DNA of 64,000 bases from Bacteroidota bacterium (GTDB lineage Bacteria; Bacteroidota; Bacteroidia; Palsa-965), in contig JACQAM010000016.1 of assembly GCA_016194975.1 (NCBI GenBank), forward strand, positions 62,001-126,000, written 5' to 3'. A program made the translations under genes and the position numbers. Shown piece by piece: positions 25,118 to 33,858 of the stretch. The notes beneath the pieces are model-generated. The model ran no database searches, was not told where the DNA came from, and saw nothing but the letters and a program-made list of their open reading frames with translations. Every line of letters begins with the position of its first letter. The first letter of the stretch is position 1.

Positions 25118-25786
25118 TCAAACTGTTTTTCCCCATCCGAGAAAAACCTGGAATCCAAAACCTGAAATGCGGGTGTGCGACAGAGCAATGTCATCTCTCC
25201 AGCGCGGACTCGTTATGTCGTAACGATACACGGCGCGTATGCCGAATGCAATGGGATGGAAAACAATTCTGAATTCCGTTCGCGCAAGAGGGGCAACGAA
25301 AGGATTAGAAGAATTGAAATTTCTTCCGTTGATGGTTTGTGTGAATTTAATTATGCCCCAGTCAACACCGGGAGCAAGTTCGAGAGCGAGATGAGCATTG
25401 CCGGGCAGAAAATCGTGAGCGTACCAGCTTGTAATAATATGCAATCCTCCAAGTTTGAACTGGAGCGAATCATTCTGTGTTATTTTTTGCGGGATAAAAA
25501 TTTCTGCGCCTAAGGATCCTTTCCATTCACCGCTGCGCCCGCCCACAGGCACAACCATGTTTGCGCCCGCGCCGTAAAGAAAAGGGGCGAATGATTTATT
25601 GCCGGAACGAAGTACGTAGGTGTTGAGCGAATTGAAATTCTGCGGATAATATCCGGCCGAAGCCATAATACACCTCTGGTCAGCCGTTCCATCCTGCAGC
25701 CATCCTTTTTTTGAATGCAGATTTTTTTTTCCTTCAGCATGAAATGAAAAACAAAGAAGGATCAGGCAAAGAAAAAAGTGTTTCAT
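25118..25786 (-). CDS. Exported protein of the local paralog family (copy C)
   Basis: 222 residues from the ATG at 25786, which places a proper signal peptide (MKHFFLCLILLCFSFHAEG) at the N-terminus. An in-frame ATG 11 codons upstream lies inside copy D and is less likely. Family core: NDSLQFKLGGLHIITSWYAH, LALELAPGVDWGIIKF, NPFVAPLARTEFRIVFHPI, AVYRYDITSPRWRDD, and C-terminal FQVFLGWGKTV. Its start follows the stop of copy D by 10 nt, so C and D form a two-gene transcription unit. It is closest in sequence to copy B. Function is unknown. Confidence 0.8.
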   Translation of the reverse strand: MKHFFLCLILLCFSFHAEGKKNLHSKKGWLQDGTADQRCIMASAGYYPQNFNSLNTYVLRSGNKSFAPFLYGAGANMVVPVGGRSGEWKGSLGAEIFIPQKITQNDSLQFKLGGLHIITSWYAHDFLPGNAHLALELAPGVDWGIIKFTQTINGRNFNSSNPFVAPLARTEFRIVFHPIAFGIRAVYRYDITSPRWRDDIALSHTRISGFGFQVFLGWGKTV

Positions 25787-25796
25787 TTTTTTTAAA

Positions 25797-26561
25797 TCAG
25801 TTGAAAGAAATTCCGACATAAGCCTGATAATACAATCCGCGATTCAGATAACCGGGAAGAATTTCAAGATTAGGAGATCTGCGTTTCCATTTAGGATCGG
25901 TCACATCATACGCGTACACCGCGCGTCCTCCAATGGAAATACTGCCGAGATTGAAACGAAGTTCGAGCCGCAGACCCGGCGCCACAAAAGGTTCTTTGTA
26001 TTTTTCTTTTCCTGTTGACGGAGTATTTTTTATCAGGTGATAACTTCCCCAGGTGATCTGCGGGCCGATAATTAGATCTACGTATTCGGTGCCGAGCAGA
26101 TCGAACCCGATAATACTGGTCATCATTTGCCATCCGTGAATTTTAAATCGAAGCGAATCGTTCGTTCCTGCTGATCCGTATTGCGGAAAAATATAATTTA
26201 CGCTGACCGCTGCAGTAAGCGGATCGTCGACCACGAGATCTTCATAGCCGATCATTTTATAATAATTCCGCAATATTTCTTTTTGTCCGAATTGTGCAAG
26301 ATAATTATTCAGTGGAGCAGGATTGAAAGCGGAGTAACCGAATGACAAGCCGCGGGTGGAAACCGCATCATCAGAATAAGAATAGCTTTTCATCGCGCAT
26401 AATTCTTTGAATGCGCCGCTGTAATAATTCATCAAATGTCCCTGATAAAAATGAGAAGTGCGTGAATGAACATTTTCTTTCGTGCACCGCGGATGAAACG
26501 GCCCGGCGGAAAGGGAATTCGCAGTAATGCAAATGAGGCACAGCGAAAAAATATTTTTCAT
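25797..26561 (-). CDS. Exported protein of the local paralog family (copy D)
   Basis: 254 residues, the longest of the four, with a signal peptide about 1-19 (ends NSLSAG) and an extra N-terminal region containing HPRCTKENVHSRTSHFYQGH. Family core: NDSLRFKIHGWQMMTSIIGF, DLIIGPQITWGSYHLI, EPFVAPGLRLELRFNLGSIS, RAVYAYDVTDPKWKRR, and a C-terminal YYQAYVGISFN that ends like an outer-membrane barrel strand. First gene of the D-C pair, 99 nt downstream of atpZ, with a -7-like box of its own. Confidence 0.8.
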   Translation of the reverse strand: MKNIFSLCLICITANSLSAGPFHPRCTKENVHSRTSHFYQGHLMNYYSGAFKELCAMKSYSYSDDAVSTRGLSFGYSAFNPAPLNNYLAQFGQKEILRNYYKMIGYEDLVVDDPLTAAVSVNYIFPQYGSAGTNDSLRFKIHGWQMMTSIIGFDLLGTEYVDLIIGPQITWGSYHLIKNTPSTGKEKYKEPFVAPGLRLELRFNLGSISIGGRAVYAYDVTDPKWKRRSPNLEILPGYLNRGLYYQAYVGISFN

Positions 26562-26584
26562 AAATTAATAATCGGGGTGAAGTA

Positions 26585-26592
26585 TAAAGATA
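26585..26592 (-). promoter_or_regulatory. Putative -7-like box of paralogs D and C
   Basis: TATCTTTA on the minus strand, 23 nt before the ATG of copy D. Identical to the octamer before copy B. Confidence 0.3.
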
Positions 26593-26660
26593 AGGTGAAC
26601 AACAACATTTAGATCAGGTCAAATAAGATCAGCCAGGAAAAAAATTCGCAAAACGAAAGA

Positions 26661-26888
26661 TCACTTCTTCACAAAATCGCGGATGAAATACCACATCGCA
26701 GCGAAAACGGAGAACAGGGAAAGTGTAAGTGTGAAGAGTGGGAATTTTACAACCGGGTGATGATTATCGAGCCAGCGGCCGGCCAATGTACCCAGCGTGA
26801 TGACAGCAGCCATGAAGCTGGTCATCGAAATATATTTCGCTGTGTTATTAAGCGGTTTTTTCGGCGAGCTCTGCTTCGGAGTTGTCAT
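26661..26888 (-). CDS. atpZ: AtpZ/AtpI family ATP synthase accessory protein
   Basis: 75 residues with two hydrophobic helices (about 20-40 and 47-68), a glycine-rich first helix (MAAVITLGTLAGRWLD) and a Pro/Lys-rich N-terminus. This is the size and pattern of AtpZ/AtpI proteins that sit at the head of bacterial atp operons and are linked to magnesium or c-ring assembly functions. It overlaps the 3' end of the bactofilin gene by 41 nt. In compact Bacteroidota loci it is followed closely by atpB; here more than 3.8 kb of other genes intervene. Confidence 0.82.
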   Translation of the reverse strand: MTTPKQSSPKKPLNNTAKYISMTSFMAAVITLGTLAGRWLDNHHPVVKFPLFTLTLSLFSVFAAMWYFIRDFVKK

Positions 26889-27270
26889 GCTGCAGGATCT
26901 CTTTCACTACGCCGCCCATGCTGCACGATCCGGAGAAATCAGCGCCGGGCTCAATAGCAAGTTTACCGGTAGAAATTTCTCCGTTCAGTTTTGCAGTTGA
27001 TTTGAGCGCGAGAAGATCAGACACATTCACTTTGCCGCGGATGTTTCCGGAGATGTCCGCATTCTGGCAATTCACTTCGCCTTCCACGCTTCCGGAAGGC
27101 CCGATCACCAGTTTGCCTCTTGTTTTCACAGTGCCTTTCAGCGTTCCGTCAATACGGATATCGCCGGTAGAAATTATATCACCATCAATGGAAGTTCCGG
27201 CGCCAATGATATTGACCGATCCGGAATCGGGAGAATTCGAGCGCATTGGCCCTGAGTTTTTGTTGAACAT
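26848..27270 (-). CDS. Bactofilin
   Basis: 140 residues. Central repeats of a right-handed beta-helix (about 20-115) are visible as regularly spaced G-D-I-x-x-x-G steps (DGDIISTGDIRIDGTLKG, KLVIGPSGSVEGEV, ADISGNIRGKVNVSD), framed by unstructured tails, as in polymer-forming bactofilins. These cytoskeletal proteins assemble into filaments at the membrane and organise cell-wall enzymes or shape. It precedes and overlaps atpZ, an arrangement often seen in Bacteroidota. An M23 peptidase, a common bactofilin partner, lies at 30258 on the other strand. Confidence 0.9.
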   Translation of the reverse strand: MFNKNSGPMRSNSPDSGSVNIIGAGTSIDGDIISTGDIRIDGTLKGTVKTRGKLVIGPSGSVEGEVNCQNADISGNIRGKVNVSDLLALKSTAKLNGEISTGKLAIEPGADFSGSCSMGGVVKEILQHDNSEAELAEKTA

Positions 27271-27381
27271 GTTGGTCGCGTTTCGGTAAAGCTAAGCAAT
27301 ATAGGTTTTCACTCCGGGGGCTTCGTTGATAAAAAACGTAAAATGTTAATTGCGGATTGCCAGTGAAAAATCAAGGACAGA

Positions 27382-30042
27382 TCACTTGCCGGTAAGAATA
27401 TTCTTCTCGAAAAAAGCTTTGTAGGTATCGATGTTCTTGTCTTTAAAAAATACGGGGAAATTTTCAGAAGAGATCGCCATCACCTGGAACGTTCCGGGCT
27501 GCAGCATTGCGAATAATTCGGGATGGATCTTCAGCACGCCATAGTAATCCATCACCGACTTTTTCCCGCTGAATTTTTTTACGAGAATGCACTGGTGTTT
27601 ATCGTCGAGCATCATGCTGGAAACAACGAGTCCTTCCGAAGTATAATTCACGCCATCGAAATCCGTGATCGCGATCTTCGTTTTATTCACATCACCTTTT
27701 CCATTTTCCACAATGATCATGAACTGGTAATCTCCATTGTCATTGATCTTGTAACCATTTCCATTCACCACGCTCGCCGTATCGGTAAGTACCACATCGG
27801 TTGAACCGCTATTCTGTTTGTGAATAGCATCAATGAGCGCCTGCACCTGCGGACGAATAGGGTCTTTCGGATAATTAGCCACGATCTTTGTGAGTGCAGT
27901 TTCCATTTGCGGAATGCCCTGCGTTTTTCCAATGCTCACAGCGCGCAGGTACGCAAATTTCGCCGCCATTTCATTCTTGTCTGTTTTTGTTCCGTAAACA
28001 GAATCGGCATAATTGCAACGAGCTATGACTTGCTGATAATCCCTGCGCAGGTAAATCGAATACGTGCTGTCGTAATAAGCGGAAATATCTTTTTTCGCGC
28101 CAAGCACATCTACTTCGTGGTCCGGATTTTTTATGAGCTCACAATATTCACTCGACGGGAAATTGTTGCAGATATAATCGCTGTGTTCTTTTGCTTTTGC
28201 GGTGTTGTTCACGGTCTGGTCCGAATAGATCCGGTAGAGCTGAAAATGCGAAGGAAGATTGTATTTGTGTTTCGGGAATCGTTTGCATAATTCTTCAAAA
28301 GCATCTTCAGATCGCGGATAATTTTTCATTTGCTCTTTGTAAATAGTTCCGAGATTGAAAAGAGCATCTGCGATTCTTTCATTGGACGCGGCCACCAGCG
28401 AATCATTCAGCGGAAGATCTTTGATGTAATAAGCGCGCGAATATTTATCGTTGACCGTTTTTTTCCCGCCCCCCTTTGTATTGGAAGAATCAGCATTCTG
28501 ATTATCGGAACTTTCTTCTTCCACAATGGATTCCTTGTTCGATCTTCGCCAGTTGTCTTCCAGTTTCCGGTTTCCCCATTTGCGCGTGAATTCATTCACA
28601 CCGAAAGAAATGTTCGAAGGGTTATAGAAATAAAATGAACTCGGTTGTGTGTTGGTGCTGCTCTGCCCCGCAGTGAAACCCGTTCCTCCCGCGGCGGCCA
28701 ATGCATCCTGCTGCTCCTTCTTTTTCTTGTCTTCCGCTTTCTGTTTTGCAATGAGTTTATCAATGAACGGATACAATTTGAGTGTGTCATCTCCATATTT
28801 GCGCGCAACCATCTGTGTGCTGTCTTCGAAAGCAACAAGATTGATGTAATGCACCAGGTTGTTCAGCGATTTTCTTTTTTCGTCAATAGATTTGTAATCG
28901 GGATAATCTTTCGGAAGGAACTGCATAGTGCTGTCGTAATACGCCTGTGCATTGATGTAATCAGTCCGCCCGAAATAAATATCACCGAGCGCGAGGTAAG
29001 AAAGTGATTTCTGTTTGTTATTACCCACGCTTGAAGCAACAGAAAGTTTGTAGTAACTCACGGCGCCCGCTTCATTCTTCGATCCCATTTCTAATTGCGC
29101 AAGCGTGTAATAGATCTGGTCCTGAAATTCCGTGTTCTTCGAATCGGAAAGCATTTTCTGCAATTCTTTCTTCGACTCATTTCTTGTTTTCGGATCAGAT
29201 GCACTCAGCCGTGCGCGCGAAAGTTTTGCATTGAAAAGCATATCGTACCTCGGGTGCATGCCGATCACTTTGTCGTACATGTCGAATGCTTCTTTTTGCT
29301 TTCCTGTTTTTTCATACAACTGCGCAAGCACGTACATGTAACGCACGCGGGGTTTTTTACTCTTTGTGATCTTGATCGCCTCTTCGAGATTTTTTATCGC
29401 TGCATTGTAATTCCCCTTCTGGATGTAGAGATAAGCATAGGTGGCTTTGATGTCGGGCAAAAGACGTTCGGGGCAACCCTTGTCATTGGCAATCACATCG
29501 AGCATCCCTTCTGCTTCGGTGAGGCCGCTCATTTCAATTTCTGTTCTCGCTTTCCACATGATCGCGTCATAACGGATCGGGAATTTGGAATATTTCTGAA
29601 TGAGATAATCGAAGATCTCAATAGCGGAAATGTATTCTCCCTTGTAATAACGCGCCCGGCCGATGATCAGGTAATTGTCATCGATCCATTTTACTGCACC
29701 GGGAATCTCGTCGCCGCCCTTGGTGGTGATCGCGTGATGTTCAATAACGCTGCTCGATTTCTTGATCGCTTTTTCCAATGGAGCATAGCATCCTTTCGTC
29801 TCCGGTGTATTGGGCAAACGATAAACCGGAAGTATCTGCGAATAATCGTCGATGTATGATTTGTCGAGCTGATCGAGCGCATCTTTCATGTTTTCCTTCG
29901 CGTAGAAATATCCATTGTACCGCGAGGTCATGTTGTGATACGCACGGTGCATGAATTTATTCTTCGTGGTGGAACAGGCCCCGAGCAGGAACAGCACGAA
30001 TCCGATGACGGGAAAAAGAGAATATGAGAGGCGAAACTTCAC
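27382..30042 (-). CDS. SprE/PorW-like TPR lipoprotein of the type IX secretion system
   Basis: 886 residues from a GTG at 30042. The signal peptide ends in a lipobox (FLLGAC, Cys about 23), followed by STTKNKFMHRAYHNMTSRYN, the typical start of SprE/PorW, with an N-terminal block around LDQLDKSYIDDYSQILPVYR. Many tetratricopeptide repeats follow (about 130-400 and 550-700), separated by a low-complexity K/Q/S-rich linker. SprE/PorW links the PorL/GldL motor complex to the outer-membrane parts of T9SS. An open frame extends to a TTG at 30081, but that codon lies in a -7 box, so the internal GTG is preferred. It diverges from the M23 peptidase gene. Confidence 0.85.
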   Translation of the reverse strand: MKFRLSYSLFPVIGFVLFLLGACSTTKNKFMHRAYHNMTSRYNGYFYAKENMKDALDQLDKSYIDDYSQILPVYRLPNTPETKGCYAPLEKAIKKSSSVIEHHAITTKGGDEIPGAVKWIDDNYLIIGRARYYKGEYISAIEIFDYLIQKYSKFPIRYDAIMWKARTEIEMSGLTEAEGMLDVIANDKGCPERLLPDIKATYAYLYIQKGNYNAAIKNLEEAIKITKSKKPRVRYMYVLAQLYEKTGKQKEAFDMYDKVIGMHPRYDMLFNAKLSRARLSASDPKTRNESKKELQKMLSDSKNTEFQDQIYYTLAQLEMGSKNEAGAVSYYKLSVASSVGNNKQKSLSYLALGDIYFGRTDYINAQAYYDSTMQFLPKDYPDYKSIDEKRKSLNNLVHYINLVAFEDSTQMVARKYGDDTLKLYPFIDKLIAKQKAEDKKKKEQQDALAAAGGTGFTAGQSSTNTQPSSFYFYNPSNISFGVNEFTRKWGNRKLEDNWRRSNKESIVEEESSDNQNADSSNTKGGGKKTVNDKYSRAYYIKDLPLNDSLVAASNERIADALFNLGTIYKEQMKNYPRSEDAFEELCKRFPKHKYNLPSHFQLYRIYSDQTVNNTAKAKEHSDYICNNFPSSEYCELIKNPDHEVDVLGAKKDISAYYDSTYSIYLRRDYQQVIARCNYADSVYGTKTDKNEMAAKFAYLRAVSIGKTQGIPQMETALTKIVANYPKDPIRPQVQALIDAIHKQNSGSTDVVLTDTASVVNGNGYKINDNGDYQFMIIVENGKGDVNKTKIAITDFDGVNYTSEGLVVSSMMLDDKHQCILVKKFSGKKSVMDYYGVLKIHPELFAMLQPGTFQVMAISSENFPVFFKDKNIDTYKAFFEKNILTGK

Positions 30043-30078
30043 AGAATAAAAATCCGGCAAAATGCAACGCCGGAAGCG

Positions 30079-30086
30079 CAAAAATA
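30079..30086 (-). promoter_or_regulatory. Putative -7 box of the SprE/PorW-like gene
   Basis: TATTTTTG on the minus strand fits TAnnTTTG. A start site some 7 nt downstream leaves a short leader before the GTG at 30042 and rules out the upstream TTG as a start. Confidence 0.4.
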
Positions 30087-30257
30087 GTGTATTACTTCTA
30101 CAAAGACGGATAAATTACCAATGGTTGCTTCTGCTCAGTTGCCGGGTTTCAGTTCTCAGTCACCAGTATAGAAGTGTTTCCAAATACTGACAACTGCCGC
30201 TGACAACTGCTACTGACCACTGTGCTCTCTTTTCCCGATATTTGACGTTCCCAGAAA

Positions 30258-31127
30258 ATGACCGAACACAAAGCGAAAAATAAACTCATTCACCGTTTGC
30301 GGAACCGGTATCGCCTCGTAGTAATGAACGACGATACTTTCGAAGAACGTTTTTCCTGGCGACAAACTCCGCTCGGGTTTCTCATTGCTATTATTTCGCT
30401 TACGATCTTCATGATCGCGCTCGTGGTCGTGCTCATTGCGTTCACGCCCATACGCGAGTACATTCCCGGGTACGCCGACGAAACGTCGCAGCAGAAATTA
30501 CTCGATCTTCATTTCAAAACCGACTCGATCGAAAAAATTCTTACTGATCAGCAGAAATACACAGATAATATTCTCACGATCCTGAAAGGAAAAGATTCGG
30601 CAGAGCATCCGGTGAATCCGCGCGACACGACAAAAAAATATACGAATCTCAATTTCAAACCTTCGAAGGAAGACACCGCGCTGCGCAATGATGTGGAAAG
30701 CATGGATCAGTATTCACTCACTGCGAATTTCGATCGAAAAGGCGGGATCGGCGACTTTTTCTTTTTCGTTCCGCTCCAGGGAACAGTCACGAATATTTTC
30801 AATGCAGCAGAAGAACATTTCGGTGTGGACATTGCTGCTACTGATGATAACGAGCCCGTTCGCAGCACGCTCGACGGAACTGTTATCTCTGCCGGATGGA
30901 CGATCGATAATGGTTACGTGATAGAAATTCAGCATGCGAATAATATTATTTCTATTTACAAACACAATGCAGCGCTGCTCAAAAAAACCGGCGATTATGT
31001 GAAAGCGGGAGATCCCATTGCTATTGTTGGAAGTTCGGGCGAACAAATGATCGGGCCACATCTTCATTTTGAATTGTGGTACAATGGAACGCCGGTCGAT
31101 CCGCAGGATTATATTTTAATTCAATGA
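30258..31127 (+). CDS. M23 family metallopeptidase (LytM-type)
   Basis: 289 residues. A cytoplasmic basic N-terminus is followed by one membrane helix (about 37-62) and a periplasmic coiled segment (KLLDLHFKTDSIEKILTDQQ). The C-terminal M23 domain spans about 170-289. Zinc-site residues are all present: EEHFGVD (H and D), YKHNAALL and GPHLHFELW (HxH). An active endopeptidase that cuts peptidoglycan cross-bridges is therefore likely. The stop overlaps the OmpA-like gene start by 4 nt, suggesting the two wall-associated proteins are made together. It diverges from the SprE/PorW-like gene. Confidence 0.92.
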   Translation: MTEHKAKNKLIHRLRNRYRLVVMNDDTFEERFSWRQTPLGFLIAIISLTIFMIALVVVLIAFTPIREYIPGYADETSQQKLLDLHFKTDSIEKILTDQQKYTDNILTILKGKDSAEHPVNPRDTTKKYTNLNFKPSKEDTALRNDVESMDQYSLTANFDRKGGIGDFFFFVPLQGTVTNIFNAAEEHFGVDIAATDDNEPVRSTLDGTVISAGWTIDNGYVIEIQHANNIISIYKHNAALLKKTGDYVKAGDPIAIVGSSGEQMIGPHLHFELWYNGTPVDPQDYILIQ

Positions 31128-31741
31128 TTCAAAATTCAAAATTCAAAATTCAACGATTCGTTGTGGGAGCGGCGGTGATGTGTTTTGTGCTGATGAATTC
31201 TTTCGTGAAATTTCAAAGCACGAATATCCGGCATTACAAAACTTTTGCTGACACTGTTTTCGATACGAATGATATTGTGCGTACGCCGAAAATAATTTTC
31301 AATTTTGACAAGGCAACGATCTGGCAGGACAGCACTCACCACGGAATGGATTCTTTACGATTGGTATTCGCTTTTATCCAGGATCATCCATCATTTGTGA
31401 TAGAAGTCGGAACACATACTGATCACGTTTGTACAGATTGTTCGACACGATTAACATACAATCGCGCCATTTCAATTACCGATTCCCTTATCAAAATGGG
31501 AATTGAAAGAGAAAGAATTGTTGCGAAGAGTTATGGAGATGTAAGGCCGGTAATTCTTGAGAATGACTTAACTCTTCCTTCGGGGAAGATCGTTCAGAAA
31601 GGAACGGTGCTTTTTGAATCAAGAATAGATAAGATCGACACGAATAGAAGGGGAGCAGATAATCAGTACATGAGAATGCTTGACCGAAGAACAGAATTGA
31701 AAATTCTCAGAACAGATTTTATGCCAGCACAACAGAAATAA
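31124..31741 (+). CDS. OmpA-like peptidoglycan-binding protein
   Basis: 205 residues from the ATG at 31124, which overlaps the upstream stop by 4 nt. A hydrophobic export segment lies at about 14-30. The OmpA C-terminal domain follows at about 65-150 (IIFNFDKATIW, FVIEVGTHTDHVC, RLTYNRAISITDSLIKMGI, RIVAKSYGDVRP), with the D and R positions that bind diaminopimelate. The first codons after the ATG are an A/T-rich triple repeat (ATTCAAAA), so the true start might be the ATG at 31178. The C-terminus is basic. It pairs with the M23 peptidase. Confidence 0.8.
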   Translation: MIQNSKFKIQRFVVGAAVMCFVLMNSFVKFQSTNIRHYKTFADTVFDTNDIVRTPKIIFNFDKATIWQDSTHHGMDSLRLVFAFIQDHPSFVIEVGTHTDHVCTDCSTRLTYNRAISITDSLIKMGIERERIVAKSYGDVRPVILENDLTLPSGKIVQKGTVLFESRIDKIDTNRRGADNQYMRMLDRRTELKILRTDFMPAQQK

Positions 31742-31767
31742 GCCACGGATTACACAGATAAAAATTA

Positions 31768-32952
31768 ATGCCAAGCAACACAACAAACACAAGCAACCAA
31801 GCAACCAAAAAACTCGCGATACTTGGAAGTACCGGCTCTATTGGCACCCAGTCTTTGGAAGTTATTGCTTCTCACCCGGAAAAATTTTCGGTAGAAGTTC
31901 TTGCTGCTGGAAATAATTGTGATCTGTTAATTCAACAAGCGAAAAAATTCAAACCGAATGTTGTCGTCATCAATGATCTTTCTCATTTGCAGAAAGTGAA
32001 AGACGCGTTGCTCGATGATGGAATAAAAGTTTACGGAGGAGAAGAAGCGCTGGCCGATGTGGTTCAAATGGAAACGATCGACATGGTGCTCGCTGCCATT
32101 GTTGGTTACGCGGGATTGCGTTCCACACTTGCTGCCGTGAATGCAGGAAAACAAATTGCGCTGGCGAATAAAGAAACGTTGGTTGTAGCAGGAGATCTCG
32201 TGACAAAAGCGGCGCGTGAAAAAGGAGTGAATCTTTATCCTGTCGACTCTGAGCACTCTGCAATTTTCCAATGTCTCGCCGGAGAATTTGAAAATCCTAT
32301 CGAGAAAATTTACCTCACTGCATCGGGCGGGCCTTTCCGCGGAAAGAAAAAAAATGAATTAGAGAATGTGACGAAGAAAGATGCGCTCAAACATCCGAAC
32401 TGGGAAATGGGCGCAAAAGTCACGATCGATTCGGCGACGCTCATGAACAAAGGGCTCGAAGTAATAGAAGCAAAATGGCTCTTCGGACTGAAACCGGAAC
32501 AGATCGATGTGATCGTTCACCCGCAAAGTATCATTCATTCGCTCGTGCAATTCCGCGATGGTTGTATTAAAGCACAACTCGGGCTGCCCGACATGAAACT
32601 GCCGATCCAGTACGCGTTCGGTTACCCGGAAAGACTGAGTTCAGAATTTCCGCGATTCGATTTTGCGAAATATCCCGCGTTGAATTTTGAAAAGCCAGAC
32701 GTGGAAACATTCGCGTGCCTGGGCATAGCGTACGACGCGCTGCGTGCGGGAGGCAACCGTGCGTGCGTCATGAATGCCGCAAATGAAGTGGCGGTGAAGG
32801 CATTTCTCGAAGAGAAAATAAAATTCCTTCAGATCGCGGAGATCATCGAAAAAACAATTTCAAAAGTTTCATTCGTGAAAAATCCGACACTGGAAGATTA
32901 TGTGAAGAGTGATGAGGAGGCAAGGCAGTTGTCGGTTGTCAGTTGCCGGTGA
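31768..32952 (+). CDS. dxr: 1-deoxy-D-xylulose-5-phosphate reductoisomerase
   Basis: 394 residues. It converts 1-deoxy-D-xylulose 5-phosphate to 2-C-methylerythritol 4-phosphate in the MEP isoprenoid pathway, using NADPH and a divalent metal. The nucleotide-binding motif LAILGSTGSIGTQSLEVI is at about 16-33. Active-site segments are complete: ALANKETLVVAG, PVDSEHSAIFQCL, TASGGPFRG, and DSATLMNKGLEVIEAKWLF. The last ten or so codons run into an intergenic repeat-like word (CAGTTGTCGGTTGTCAGTTG), so the tail may be longer than in relatives. The N-terminal 14 residues before the motif are N/T-rich. Confidence 0.97.
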   Translation: MPSNTTNTSNQATKKLAILGSTGSIGTQSLEVIASHPEKFSVEVLAAGNNCDLLIQQAKKFKPNVVVINDLSHLQKVKDALLDDGIKVYGGEEALADVVQMETIDMVLAAIVGYAGLRSTLAAVNAGKQIALANKETLVVAGDLVTKAAREKGVNLYPVDSEHSAIFQCLAGEFENPIEKIYLTASGGPFRGKKKNELENVTKKDALKHPNWEMGAKVTIDSATLMNKGLEVIEAKWLFGLKPEQIDVIVHPQSIIHSLVQFRDGCIKAQLGLPDMKLPIQYAFGYPERLSSEFPRFDFAKYPALNFEKPDVETFACLGIAYDALRAGGNRACVMNAANEVAVKAFLEEKIKFLQIAEIIEKTISKVSFVKNPTLEDYVKSDEEARQLSVVSCR

Positions 32953-33072
32953 TCACATTTTACATTGCAGATGCAATTCTCATAGTTTCATTGGTAAATG
33001 GCCAAAATTAATACCGTAAAAAGCAAATTGAAATTGCGAATTACGGGATTAAAAAACAAGCTACCGAGACTT

Positions 33073-33429
33073 TCATTGCAGGCACACCAGTTCGAAATGA
33101 TGATCGAATTCTTTCAGCCGGAAGATGAGTAATGCGGGTTTTCCTCCGGCGGGTTTGTGCCAGCCGTTTTTGTAAATGAAAGAAGAAAGATCATCGCTGT
33201 AAAGCATGTAGCCTTTCACACAGACAACCGCTGCTTTTTTCTGATCGTATCTCCACGTTCCGAACGTGGTGCGTGTAGCGAAAGTTTTTTCCTTTATTGA
33301 AAGAACGACCGGTTTCCTGCAATCGAAAAAATACTGTGCGGAGGCCACCGCCGGAATTTCCAGTTGCCATTTGTTATCATTGTTCCCGCAGGGCCGCACG
33401 GTGAGTTCTATTTCGCAGGTCGTGTACAT
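33073..33429 (-). CDS. Small protein of unknown function, divergent from an XRE regulator
   Basis: 118 residues, no signal peptide or membrane helix. Predicted beta-strand rich, with conserved-looking CRKPVVLSIKEKTFATRTTF and AVVCVKGYMLYSDDLSSFIY blocks and four Cys residues. I do not recognise the family. It is transcribed divergently from the XRE gene at 33514 and has a well-formed Bacteroidota promoter (33460-33489) in the shared space, so it is probably a real, possibly XRE-controlled gene. Confidence 0.65.
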   Translation of the reverse strand: MYTTCEIELTVRPCGNNDNKWQLEIPAVASAQYFFDCRKPVVLSIKEKTFATRTTFGTWRYDQKKAAVVCVKGYMLYSDDLSSFIYKNGWHKPAGGKPALLIFRLKEFDHHFELVCLQ

Positions 33430-33459
33430 AGTAGGAAGTTTTTGTTATATCGAATTAAC

Positions 33460-33489
33460 CAAATGTAAATTTAAATAACCAAAAGGCAA
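33460..33489 (-). promoter_or_regulatory. Promoter of the 118-residue gene, with paired TAACCAAA sites
   Basis: On the minus strand TTG (33489-33487), 19 nt, then TACATTTG (33467-33460): a full TTG-N19-TAnnTTTG promoter, 30 nt before the ATG at 33429. On the plus strand, TAACCAAA occurs at 33456-33463 and 33476-33483, exactly 20 nt apart, one copy overlapping the -7 box. These are plausible operator half-sites for the adjacent XRE regulator. Confidence 0.5.
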
Positions 33490-33513
33490 TGACCGGAATG
33501 TTAATTTAAGCGC

Positions 33514-33858
33514 ATGCATATCGGTAAAAAGATCAAGCTGGCAAGAGTGGCAAAAGGACTCACCCAGGAAGCGCTGGCAAAACGAATACACAAGGCGCGA
33601 CCATTGATATCTCATATTGAAAAATCGGGGAACGTGAGCTCCGAAACACTCAAAGATATTTTTCGTGTGCTGGATGTTTCTGAGAATTCCATCGACAATA
33701 TCGTCGAAGAAAAAGCGGGGATATTTACCAAAGGTAAACCGGGGTCAACGGAATATTACCGCAACGAAATCGAAAAACTCCAGCGCCAGATAGAGTTGCT
33801 GATGCAGTTGCTGGAAACACAGAAAGAACTGATCGCAAAAATGAGAAAGAAGAAGTGA
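33514..33858 (+). CDS. XRE-type helix-turn-helix regulator with coiled-coil tail
   Basis: 114 residues. The N-terminal XRE helix-turn-helix spans about 4-60 (IGKKIKLARVAKGLTQEALA, RIHKARPLISHIEKSGNV). The C-terminal coiled coil (RNEIEKLQRQIELLMQLLET) ends in a basic KMRKKK. It has the same layout as the regulator at 14366 but little sequence identity by eye. It is likely to bind the space it shares with the divergent gene at 33073, where two TAACCAAA sites lie 20 nt apart. Confidence 0.88.
   Translation: MHIGKKIKLARVAKGLTQEALAKRIHKARPLISHIEKSGNVSSETLKDIFRVLDVSENSIDNIVEEKAGIFTKGKPGSTEYYRNEIEKLQRQIELLMQLLETQKELIAKMRKKK

Noticed and set aside
29095-29859. 254-codon plus-strand frame opposite the SprE/PorW-like gene
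   Set aside because: The minus-strand lipoprotein with TPRs is clear; the plus frame is its mirror with no domain.
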